A stretch of 64,000 nucleotides of DNA. Source: Trifolium pratense (lineage: Eukaryota > Streptophyta > Magnoliopsida > Fabales > Fabaceae). The translations under genes were made by a program, and so were the position numbers. This document shows, piece by piece, positions 11,474 to 21,900 of this stretch; within the stretch, counting starts at the first letter, position 1; each line of letters begins with the position of its first letter. The notes beneath the pieces are model-generated. The model was not told where the DNA came from. It saw only the letters and a list, made by a program, of their open reading frames with translations, and ran no database searches. The stretch covers positions 20,852,337 through 20,916,336 of the forward strand of contig NC_060064.1 of the NCBI RefSeq assembly GCF_020283565.1, in the 5' to 3' direction.

Positions 11474-11990
11474 GGGTCATCTCCAATTATATTTCAAGTT
11501 ATGACTAAGCATTCTCATCGAATTGGATTCTTTCAGACCAAACCATCAATATAGGGACATCGAATTGCATTCATTTATTTATACCATAAATTTAGGGGAA
11601 TCGAGCCATCAATTTAGGGTCATCGAATTGCATTCATTAAAAAACCTTCAATTTAGGGACATCGAATTGCATTCATTTATACCATATAATTAGGGGCATC
11701 GAGCCATCAATTTAGGGACATCAAATTGCACTCATTAAGACAATCAATTTAGGGACATCGAATTGCATTCATTCAAACCATCAATTTATGGACATCGAAT
11801 TGCATTCATTCAAGCGTCAATTTATTCAATTTAAAAGACATCGAGGGACATATACATATGTACTATTTCGCATCAATGGCACAAAGGGTCATCTCCACTT
11901 ACATTTGAAGTTATGAATTAAGCATTCATGTTGAAATTACATTCAAACCATCAATTTAGGGACATTGAGGGACGTATACTCAATTAGGCA
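11474..11990. repeat. interspersed minisatellite patch 4
   Basis: Further tandem copies of the 37-bp CATCGAATTGCATTCATT unit and related pieces, between the Kelch fragment and the exon-like segment at 12.3 kb. On the minus strand this would be intron sequence. Confidence 0.8.
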
Positions 11991-12318
11991 TTAGGGCACA
12001 TAAACATCTCCCCCAATTTACCTTGATAAGAAAATCATTATCATGTCTGGACTTGCATTTCCAATAAAGAATTCATATTGGTAAAAAAAAATACATCTCA
12101 CTGGGTCATTAACACATTATCCCAATACTTGTATTAAGAATTCTTAGACTTGAATAATCAAGACTTACCGATTTAGCATCTTCTAAGATAAACAAGATTA
12201 ACATGTTAATATTGCAAACAAAAACAAACTTCAAAACAACATTCCACTCAAACCAATTATAGAAAGATTCAAAAAGATAATAAAGAATCAAGAATTGAAA
12301 GAGTGATGAAAATTACAT

Positions 12319-12408
12319 TGATAGCAGCGACATTGACAAACTTGAAAGGATTTGCAGAGTCATTGAAGATCCAATCAAGAAGCTTAGAATTCTTTTCCAT
12401 TTCTACTC
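12319..12408 (-). CDS. putative first exon of an unidentified minus-strand gene
   Basis: On the minus strand an ATG at 12408 reads MEKNSKLLDWIFNDSANPFK FVNVAAIN and reaches a donor-like AAT|GTAATT. Upstream (12.42-12.7 kb) is a typical plant leader, with AAACCCTAA and GA-rich stretches. I do not recognise the protein. Two partial copies of this segment lie nearby: one at about 7.14-7.23 kb, and the SANPFKF end of the DUF1644 pseudogene. Together with the Kelch fragment 1 kb downstream it may be the head of a broken gene. No complete reading frame can be assembled from here. Confidence 0.35.
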
Positions 12409-12409
12409 A

Positions 12410-13070
12410 TCTCTTTCAAATCGAATCAAGAAAGGGCTACAGAAATACGAAACCCTAAAATTGCGACACCGTTCAAATTAGGGTTCGAGTAATCAAGATT
12501 CGCGGAGAACGAATCAGTTTCGTAAACAGAGAAGAAATTGCGACATTGTGGGTTTGTTACTAGGGTTGAATCGATGATCAATTAGAATGAAATTGAAATT
12601 GAATTTGGTGTTAGAAAGATCTAAAACGGTAACAAAGAAACCTTATCACAAAGCCTTATACATGATCATGAATAATGACAGCGTGTGTTTGTTCTACGAT
12701 CGAGTCGTATTTATAATGTCAAATGAAAAATAAAATTGAGTTGAAGTATTTTTTTGGTACAAGCGAGTTGTCTATATAAGAGTGAAAAATATAATAACTA
12801 ATCCGCATAAAATCTAATTAGTCCATAATATTTTTATATATTAATGACCAATTAGTACTTCTTTTTTTTTTTTTTTGTAAAAAATGACCAATTAGTACTC
12901 CTATTAATAAGTTTAGGACAACTTTTTATTTTTATTTAAAGAATGACCAATCAGTAGTACTTCTATTATAATAAATTTAGCACTAGTTAATTTTTGGTAT
13001 GAGAATAGTTAGATACTCAATTAACTTGTTAGAAATTTGTGAAGTTTAAAATGACTCTTTACGTTTTTTT
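12410..13070. other. leader/promoter-like sequence then intergenic
   Basis: The first 300 bp look like the 5' UTR and promoter of a minus-strand gene (an AAACCCTAA-type telobox near 12.45 kb). The remainder is AT-rich with T and A runs and nothing identifiable. Confidence 0.35.
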
Positions 13071-13074
13071 TGTT

Positions 13075-13215
13075 ACATAGTTTAGTGGCTAAAAATTTCA
13101 CTTTTAAAGTGGATAATTGGGGTATCTGGGGTTCAAATCTCAGCCCCTGCATATAAAATATGATGTCCCTTACCAACTGAATTAAGTTCATGGGGACAAA
13201 TGAGTCTCTAACATC
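13075..13215 (+). mobile_element. tRNA-derived SINE-like element
   Basis: An A-box-like TTTAGTGGCTA is followed about 45 bp later by a B-box-like GGTTCAAATCTC and a pyrimidine-rich region. That is the internal RNA polymerase III promoter layout of plant SINEs. Fragments with the same lead-in (TTTTAAAGTGAGATGCATTT) lie at about 13.8 and 13.93 kb. I could not find a target-site duplication. Confidence 0.45.
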
Positions 13216-14350
13216 CACTCATATTTATTTCATATCAATTAATTAAATGTTTAATTAATTATCTAATTAGAAGTCTAATTAGCCGTATTACTTAATCCGG
13301 CCACTAACTTATGTCACAATATAATTTTTGTTGTCTTTCAAAATCTTTTACTTTATGTAAGTCATTTCTTGAGTTAGATGTCCATTATACACATACATCT
13401 AAAAGGACCAGAGTTGAACATGTTGGTGATCTCTAAATTACGAGATCTCCGATATCCAAGCACAAGTTCTTTTGTTCTGTATAATAATCCTTATGGTTGT
13501 CTCATTTCAACAATTCAAATTTTGAATTACTTAAGTATATGTCAAATGATCTTATTCTATATAAGCTATTTCTGAATGCCTATAAATAAGATTATACATA
13601 AGTTTCTCAAAGTTGAAGCATGTAAGAAAATATTTTATTTTCTAAATTTCCATATTTTCTTTTGGACAACGATTGAGACTAAACATTCTCTCTTTATGGT
13701 TAAGGCAATCCCCTAATTTATTGACTTTCATGTCAAATTTACTATTAACTTTATTGATATAACTCTTTTGTGATAACCTTAAGGGTGAAATTTCTAGCTA
13801 TTACGCTATCTGACCACAAGTGAGATGCATTTTTATTATTGTTGTTGGAATATTATGTGCTTTTCAATAATAAATTTACTTTTAACTTTAAGGGTGAAAT
13901 TTATAACCAATAATTTCTAGCCTAGTGGCTACGTGACCACTTTTAAAGTGAGATGCATTTTTAAAGTGTTTGCGGAGAATAGATTCCTCCAAAAAAAACT
14001 TCCTCATATTCCTCAATTTTTTCAATTCCCACATTTCATTTCACCTTTTTCTTCTTTTCCTCTTCTCTCTCCACCTACATCAATGGTTAAAAACAAAATT
14101 TACCTAAATTTAACATGAAAGAATCCCTTCTCTACGTAATGTGCTTCCTAATCTTATATTTATTTTATTATATTCCCTTAAAGTGAGATGAAATTTCACC
14201 CCTAAACATATTCCAACGAATATAAGATTGGGAATCACATTACAAACACTTTTAAAGTGAAATGTATTTTGGTTATTGTTGTTGAGAGTTGAGAGAAGTA
14301 GATAGAAATTAGAGATTTCTTCTTATGAACTCTTGAGTAATATTTTTGGA

Positions 14351-14497
14351 CTCCCTCCGGCCTCATATGTAAGCAAAAGTAATATTTTTAAATTCATTGA
14401 AAAATAAATATATTTAGTCTAAAATATAGACCAAATACATCATTTTTTTAATGAATCTAAAAAAGTTACGTTTACTTACATATGATGCCGGAGGGAG
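14351..14497. mobile_element. Stowaway-like MITE
   Basis: 147 bp with terminal inverted repeats CTCCCTCCGG...CCGGAGGGAG and a matching inner foldback (CATATGTAAGC / TTACATATGATG). TA follows the right end. No coding capacity. Typical of Tc1/mariner-type plant MITEs. Confidence 0.8.
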
Positions 14498-15130
14498 TAA
14501 TTCATTTAAATCTCTCTTGTAAACATTGTTCTACTGTGAAAGAAGAGTTATTCCCTAAATAGTTCATATTGACTTAACTATTATTAATTAGTTTGTTTAA
14601 TATTAGTTACTTTTTTAATGACAAATTAAATTATTAGTTGTCAGTACATTACTTTTTTTTTTTATATCTGTCGGTATATTACTTTTTCTTTGCTAAAATT
14701 TGAACCTTAAATTTTAAACTTTTTAATTCTTAGTTCAACCGGCTTAAAATAACACAGACATTGAATTCAAAAAGAGAAACAGAGGGGAACAAGCAAAGAA
14801 CAGACTTTCTGCATAGTGTCACACAGATAACTAATTTTGTGTAAGCCTTGGAGTAACAAAGTCTATTCATTATTTTCATGTGTCACCACCAACAAAGTAC
14901 TATCTAGAAACATTGATTAAAAAATACTCCTATTTATAACATGAACTCCTTACAAGATTCTAGATTGATCGAGCACATGCACATTACATCATATGTAAAT
15001 AGTATTATTTATATCCAAATTATATAACCAAACTAATATTGGTCTGAAATCATTATAGATATCTTCAAAATTTGACCAGGAGATATTTCAAAAAGTAATA
15101 AGAAAATTGTATGAAATTCTAGTTATTAGA

Positions 15131-15271
15131 GTATTGATTAAAAAAACATAAAGTCACTTTATGGTAATTAATATCTAAAATCTAATAGAATGATTGTGCA
15201 AGAGTATTGATTAAAAAAACAAAAAGTCACTTTATGGTAATATCTAAAATCCAATAGAATGATTGTGCAAA
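15131..15271. repeat. tandem duplication, two units of about 72 bp
   Basis: Two nearly identical direct copies, each starting with AGTATTGATTAAAAAAAC and containing AAAGTCACTTTATGGTAAT and AATAGAATGATTGTGCAA. Confidence 0.85.
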
Positions 15272-15324
15272 AAAATTTAAACCTTCAGCCTATATATTTC
15301 TTTCATTATTCTGTCGAGCTATAC

Positions 15325-15422
15325 CAATATTTTTTTTCTTTCAATAATCGTAATTACGAGAGATCGAACTGTGGTTCTTCATATCAAGTTCAGTACTAAT
15401 TACCATCGAATCAACTAATTGA
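15325..15422 (-). mobile_element. SINE-like fragment, same family as at 41.4 kb
   Basis: On the minus strand: AATTAGTTGATTCGATGGTA, then TACTGAACTTGATATGAAGA, a B-box-like CAGTTCGATCTC, and a T/A-rich tail. It aligns along its length with the SINE at 41389-41544, with more substitutions. Confidence 0.55.
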
Positions 15423-15739
15423 TATACAAGTAACTTTCAAATACGTTTAAATACACTACTAATAGTATATATTTGGTAAAGATTTCATATTATAGGGATG
15501 GATTAAAAACCTGAAATTTTTGTTTTTTATGGATGGGTATTTTTTTTATAAAAAAAAAAGCCAAAGAATTATATTAAACACTTTAAGTATAAGAAATGCT
15601 TAAAAATAAGAGTTCATACATTGTACATAACATAATAAGAATAAAATATCAATTTGACACAAGCCCTAAACAAGTTTTTGGGTTTAACAACAAATGATTT
15701 AAATTAAAAAAAAAAAAAACTTTTAACACAAATGATTTT

Positions 15740-16030
15740 GATGTTATAAACCAACCTTTCCGGTAGACATTTTCTTGCGGTCAATGATTCTATTATTACG
15801 TTCTTTTCAAACAGACCAAACAGTCGTTAACCATATAGCTTGAAAATAGCTTATAGTAGATTTGGCAAATGTCGTGCGCCTCACAAAATTGAGATGTCAA
15901 AGCAATAGTGTTATCAGGAAAAACACATGGAACCCCTAACCGAGAAATAATGTCACTCCAGGCCGCACCAAAGACAGGACAATTCAAAAGAATAAATGGT
16001 GAATATTCTTCACTTCAATACAACCAACTG
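15740..16030 (-). pseudogene. LINE 3' coding fragment (zf-RVT region)
   Basis: On the minus strand a 63-codon open stretch (FGAAWSDIISRLGVPCVFPD ...) matches the zinc-binding region near the C-terminus of plant LINE polyproteins, followed by a degraded RNNRI motif. It is a short dead fragment related to the LINE at 25.7 kb, which has a matching FFGAIWYDV region. Confidence 0.7.
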
Positions 16031-16039
16031 AGCACAAGA

Positions 16040-17036
16040 TAAAATCATTATGAAGACACCCTCAAATAAATACAAGAATTAGTTATCAAATGAATCTAAA
16101 ATGTTAAAATTTACTTATAGTTAAAGGTCATAGGTAGGGAGTATATACAAAGAATTCATTCATTCAAATTCAAATGAATACAAGGATGCTCGATCCCAAT
16201 TCAATTGCTTTTGAATGTGCTCTTAGGAGTTAGCATGTTCCAAGTAACAAATACTCTTTAGAAGGCATCGTAGAATAAAAGGAACCTCCCTAAAAGGAGC
16301 AAAGCTGCACTCCATTTATATGCACCTCTCACACGAGAGGAATATTTACATGGTCGTTCAATTTAGAAACTCAATTTGGTTACACACATGATTAAATTAT
16401 ATATTTTTAAAATAATTATGTGTGATCAAATTAATGATACTTTAGTTTGACCAAAAAAATTAAGGTTACTTTAATCTGTAAAATATAAATACCGAACAGA
16501 ATAATACATAATAATATAAGAGAGAACAACATAAAATAAACATTTAAGATATTGAAAAAAGTTTATGTTGTATGATGTTTGATGAACAAAAGTAATTCGG
16601 TCTAATTCATTAGTTTTTAGCAGATTAAACGCTCGTAAATGTTCAAATATTTGTGACTAACCAATTATTTTTCCTCACACAAAGCAGATAGAAAATCTTT
16701 TTCTCAAAGCACATTTATCTCAACTTCTCTCTCTCTTACTTGGCTCCATATCTCAACTTCTCTCTCTTACTTGGCATGAAATCAATAGTGTAAACAAGGA
16801 CGGCACCATGCCATTTTAGCATGTGTCAACCTCATTAATCCAATGCCAACTATATAAAATAAATCCAAACCCAAAATAAAAATATCTCAAATACCAACAC
16901 AACACACACACTATCATAATTGACTACTACTACCCTTCACATGAAGAAACCAACCCCACAACTCATCAAAATCCTCAACCAACAGTTCTCATCCCATCTA
17001 CCCTTAATTTCTTAACTATTAAGAATTTTTTTAAAA
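16040..17036. other. upstream region of the DOG1-domain gene
   Basis: No coding signal. CTCTCTCT-rich stretches with a duplicated ATCTCAACTTCTCTCTC block lie at about 16.7-16.77 kb, and a TATATAAAAT near 16.85 kb could be a TATA element. The rest is AT-rich. Confidence 0.35.
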
Positions 17037-17041
17037 AAAAC

Positions 17042-17047
17042 CACGTG
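17042..17047 (+). promoter_or_regulatory. G-box CACGTG
   Basis: A perfect CACGTG core in the context CCACGTGCT, about 330 bp upstream of the DOG1-domain start codon. G-boxes bind bZIP and bHLH factors and often mediate abscisic-acid or light responses. Whether this copy is used is not shown by the sequence. Confidence 0.4.
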
Positions 17048-17370
17048 CTGACAAATTTCACCGAAAACCACTCGCAAATAAGCATTTATTTTTAAGTCTA
17101 CAAATTATCCTCTGTTTTTTCTTTAACTCAACACCGCTTAACTCTGTTTTCATCCAAATATGACTCTGTTTTCATTAACCTTTCTTCCTATTCACCACAC
17201 CACCATTACCAATACTTTCCTTCTAAGAAAATCAACATTTTCTCATACCCTTTTGCATAAAAATCATATTTCCAATAACCCAATTGTAAACTCCACCAAA
17301 AAACACTCTCATATTCTTCTTCATTTTCCTTCTCTGTTTTGCTCTGTTTCTCATAAATCACAATACATAG

Positions 17371-18066
17371 ATGACTGATGCAAATGTTGCTGCATTTGAT
17401 GAATTTCTCCATGGATGGATTATTCGTCAAAGAAACTATCTTGATGAGCTTCTCTCAGCTCAACAACAGCAACAAGAGTTGGATGATTCTGATAGAAGGA
17501 ATTTGTTAAACAGGGTACTCTATCACTATGGACAATACTATGAAGAGAAATCAAAGATAGCCCATCAAAATATTCTCCTTCTTTTCTCACCACCATGGTT
17601 TAGTTCATTGGAAAGAGCCTTTCTTTGGGTAGCAGGGTTCAAACCAGGACTTACATTTCAACTTGTGAACAAAACTTTGGAGGATTTGTCAGAGGATCAG
17701 AGGCAGAGGTTGAGTGAACTCAAACAAGAGACAAAGATGAAGGAGAGAGAACTCAATGATGAATTGGCTAAGGTTCATGAGAGTATGGCAGGTCTACCAC
17801 TTGTTGACATGATTAGAAGCCATGGAAGAGTGTGTTTGAGTAGGTCATTCATGGCAGAGGAAGGTACAGTTCCAAGTACAGTGAAGGAAACATTGGAGAA
17901 TCTGGTAACAAATGCTGATACTTTGAGGACTGAGACAGCTTTGAGAGTTGTGCAGATGTTGAAACCAGCTCAGGTTCTCAACTTTTTTGTTGCTGTGGCT
18001 CAGCTTCAACTCAAGATCAGGTCTTTGGGTTTGGATAAGGATGCTCAGAGTGAAAACCAAGGTTGA
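17371..18066 (+). CDS. DOG1-domain (TGA-factor-like) protein
   Basis: Intact single-exon gene for 231 residues, about the length of DOG1-like proteins. The whole protein is a DOG1 domain: FDEFLHGWIIRQRNYLDELL (9-28), YHYGQYYEEKS (about 51-61), the PPWFSSLERAFLWVAGFKPG block (74-93), and a C-terminal region with ALRVVQMLKPAQVLNFFVAV. This is the module found at the C-terminus of TGA bZIP factors, but here there is no bZIP. Relatives include DOG1 (seed dormancy) and DOG1-like proteins; which one this matches cannot be told here. A glutamine run (30-35) and an acidic/basic linker (about 105-130) are present. An upstream frame of 72 codons (17160-17378) overlaps the start by 8 bp. Confidence 0.93.
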   Translation: MTDANVAAFDEFLHGWIIRQRNYLDELLSAQQQQQELDDSDRRNLLNRVLYHYGQYYEEKSKIAHQNILLLFSPPWFSSLERAFLWVAGFKPGLTFQLVNKTLEDLSEDQRQRLSELKQETKMKERELNDELAKVHESMAGLPLVDMIRSHGRVCLSRSFMAEEGTVPSTVKETLENLVTNADTLRTETALRVVQMLKPAQVLNFFVAVAQLQLKIRSLGLDKDAQSENQG

Positions 18067-18957
18067 ATTGAATCATTGGAATTTTCTGTAAGGTGGTTTT
18101 GGTTTTCATTCTCCTTCTCCTTTCCCTTTTTTCTTTCCTTCATGTCTTTCTTTATATATATATATATATATTATATTATATATACTTTTTAAAATATAGT
18201 TTGAGTTGTGTAATAGATAGGCCTAAGCAGTGATGATGGTGATGATGTGCATTGATTAGTGTGCATTCAGGTTATCTACCCCTGATGTTGTTTCCTTGAT
18301 GAGCATCCTTGATGAGCAAGATCAGGTCATGCAATGCATGCTTTATCAGGAAGCTAGAATATCACTTTCCAAAGAAAGAGTGACAGGCACACCAGGATGA
18401 TCTGATCTTCACTCAAACAACTGCCTCTGATTTAATTATTTATTTCTTATTATATTAATATTATAGTATCATATTTACTTAGTAGATGTTTTTTCTTTTG
18501 TGATGTTAAGACATGTTTGTGAGTGAAGAAGAACTTAGATGCATATGATGTGGGACCTTAAAAAGAATCATATTTTCAATTTCCAGTGCATTTGGACATT
18601 TGCATCATAACAGGTGTATTTTATATGCTTTCCTCAACACATGGTTCATTCTTCACACAGCAAAAGGGGGAAAGAAGGTGCAGAAATACCAAAGCAGAAG
18701 TCTCAAGCATTGAAAATGAAGCAGATATATAAAGTGGAAAAAATGTGATCAAGAAGCTTGTTCTTCATAGCATTTACCAACAAAAGAAAAAGAGATGTAG
18801 ACTTCAAGAATATCTAATATCATTACTTCTTTTATTTCACTGTTTTGTGTAACCTATCCAAACATTTTACAACTGTTATTGGAATTATTGAATGCTTCTG
18901 TTTTTGGTACTAGATTACAAAATATGCTTCTGTTTTTAGAGGAACACTTATAGATTT
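18067..18957. other. convergent 3' intergenic region
   Basis: Spacer between the tail-to-tail DOG1-domain gene (plus) and ACX4 (minus). It has pyrimidine-rich and TA-repeat sequence just after the DOG1 stop (about 18.15 kb). No further gene seen. Confidence 0.5.
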
Positions 18958-21900
18958 TCACATTTTACTTCTTTGTGTAGCTGGCTTAAAGCTGGCAAAA
19001 CCAGTAACTTCTCTTCCTGTGACCAAAGTATTGATTTCATACGTGCCTTCGTAGGTGTAGATAGGTTCTAAGTCACAAAATGCCTGCAAAGTTAGAGAAG
19101 TACAGTAGAAAAAATGTCAGATAACAAAATATCCAATATTAAACCTGCACAGACACTTCTGATTAAAAGCGTGTTCGAACACTGACACATGTAATTACAT
19201 TTAGCACGACACTTCTGATTAAATGCGACTAAAAGCGATAACAGACACTTCTGATTAAAAGAAGTGTTCAATGTAACACATGTAATTACATAAACCTATT
19301 CTCAGTGCTAAAAAATGTGATTATCACTTCTAAAGTATAGAGGCACTAAGGATGTCTAGTGGCACTGGTAGTCATATTCTGCAAGCTTGTACTTGATCAA
19401 ATCCAATTTAATTATGCAAGCTTGTTCTTGATCAAATCCAATTTAATCATACCCTACTAAAAGCCTTCACCAACAAATCAAGTAAAGCCATAAGTAGATA
19501 GCATGAGGTAGGTTCATAGGTCTTGGTGTGAAGAGGAAGTTGGGCAGTTTGAATGGATATGAGATAATCATTATGATGCAATTGGCCCACAATTCCATCC
19601 TTATCCAAAAACCTCATTTATTGTTATCATAAATTTCATGCAGGGGCTATATACTATGAGTATCCACTCAATTTGATAAAATTCATTCTTGGACCTTGGA
19701 GTTTTTACTTTTGGTGAGGGCTTTGGAATTATAATATCTTGCTAAAAACAATTATACATTACCACAATTAAATCTATAGATTAGAATGGAGGTTGAACCA
19801 AATAAACATTAAATAAGTAGGCATGATAAGAACCTTAGCCACTAGAAAATCAGACAAAATTCCATTTCCTCCAAGCAATTCTCTCCCCAAAGCAGCTGTT
19901 TCTCTTGCCCTCAAGGTGATCCATGACTGTAAAAATATTGACAATTTATTATCAGTTACCTACCACAATAAATTAAGTGAAATTAATAGTAATAACAAAG
20001 TAGACCACTTAGGACAAATTAGACTTAAGTGGTTAATGAGTTCCTCTTAGGACGAATTGTTCGAGAGAACTCGAGTTCGATTTTTGGTGGGAACAATTCT
20101 TAGTCAAGTTTTACTTACCTCACGGCCTCACTATGAATTACAGGAGCTCTATTCCTCTGAGAACCAGAGAGTTAATATCCAAAAAAAAAAAGTAGACCAC
20201 TTAGAATTTTATTTTATTTTTACTAGGACCACCTAGAATTTTTATTACTAGGTGGTCATGTCTTATTTTGCAGGGGCGGGTGATTACAATGCTGGCCATT
20301 GAAGATCTTGTGGAATAGAAATTTGTTCAAATTTCGCTACCGCGCAGTACAACACTAAGTACTAAATGGCGTATCGCGGAATGAATAGCAGTTTGTTTGT
20401 CCGAATTCTACTATGCTATGACGCCGCTATATGACAACACTGGGTGAATACGGGTGTGAGTAAATTATTACTAATTACCTTCCCTAAGCTAGCATGACCA
20501 GGGGTCATTTTACCACTTTCATACAACTTGCATAGACGCCAACCAACAAGAATCATTGCTTGAACATTGCTGAGCATTTGAACAAGTTTCTGCTGGTTGA
20601 TTTGGAAAGATGCTAATGGTGCTCCAAATTGTTTCCTCTCCTTTAGGTACCTTTAAATCACATACAATTCAGAATGATATGCAATGAAAGCTTTAGTTGA
20701 AGTATTATATAAGCATGCTATTTTCTTAATGACAAATATTAGTATCGTTACTTCGATTATTTCTTATCGTTCCGCTCTTTTAAGTGTGCTGTTTAACTAA
20801 GGACATACCTGTGACACATATCATAGATGCCCATTGATATACCAATAGGTTGCCAAGCAACCATCACACGTGAAACAGCAAGTACCTGTTTAAAGATAAC
20901 TAAAACAAATAAGCCAGGTGTAATTTACAGAAGAAAGACAAAATTACTAGTAAAGAATGCATATAATCTCCAAGAGAAGGAAAGAAGGAAATTATGCTGT
21001 TCTTATTTTCATAAGCAAATGTGACAATATTTACAAATAAAACGTTCCACTAAGGAAAAACCAGCATTAGCATTCTAGTGCACTGTTAACCGTAGAACCA
21101 GACAAATGTTGATCTTGTTCATAGCCTAAGACTTGCAGAAGCTTACAAAGGCATGGCATTTGGCTCTAAAAGAGGACACAGGTATATGCTCTACTACTTC
21201 ATCATCAAATAATAGAAATTATATGAACCAAATTTTTAATAGTCATTGGCTGTTGAAATGTTGAAACCATACAATTATTATATGAATAACAAGAGAAAAG
21301 TACCACATAAATGTTACCTTGTTTGTATCCTGAAAAGAATTTACTCCTTCTATTCTGTCCTCATCAGGGACAAAAACTTTCTTCATAACAATGTCACCAT
21401 TTTGTACGATTCTAAGTCCAATTTTATTCTCTATTTTTGTGACAGTTAAACCAGGTGCATCCTTTTTTACGATATATCTGAAATAATATGTATATAAAAA
21501 AATGGAAATACATTGAGTACTTGTGAAGCAGGGCATAAACGCATCAACAAAATACAACGCTTAAAAGAAATACATAAGCAAAAAAAAATCTAGCATTGTA
21601 ATGGTTACATTCATTTCATATTTTCACTAGTCATTACTCATTACTAAAAAATGTCACATTATGTCCACATCCGTTTGTAGTTTGGACCATTTTAACAGGA
21701 AACAATGAAAACAGTAAAAGCATAGTTTCATTTTATTCATTATTAGTGCAAATAGAAGAAAAAACACAAAAAAACAAACACTCTCGAGCCAAAACAGGAC
21801 CTAAAATGTTTCGTGATTTGTTTTCCCAGGCTATATTCTTAATACGATACGTGCACCCAAAAGTATAGAAAGAGAGAAACTTATCTTCTAGTTGATTTGT

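Noticed and set aside
17160..17378. 72-codon frame as an independent gene
   Set aside because: Low-complexity composition and overlap with the DOG1-domain start; treated only as a possible upstream frame.
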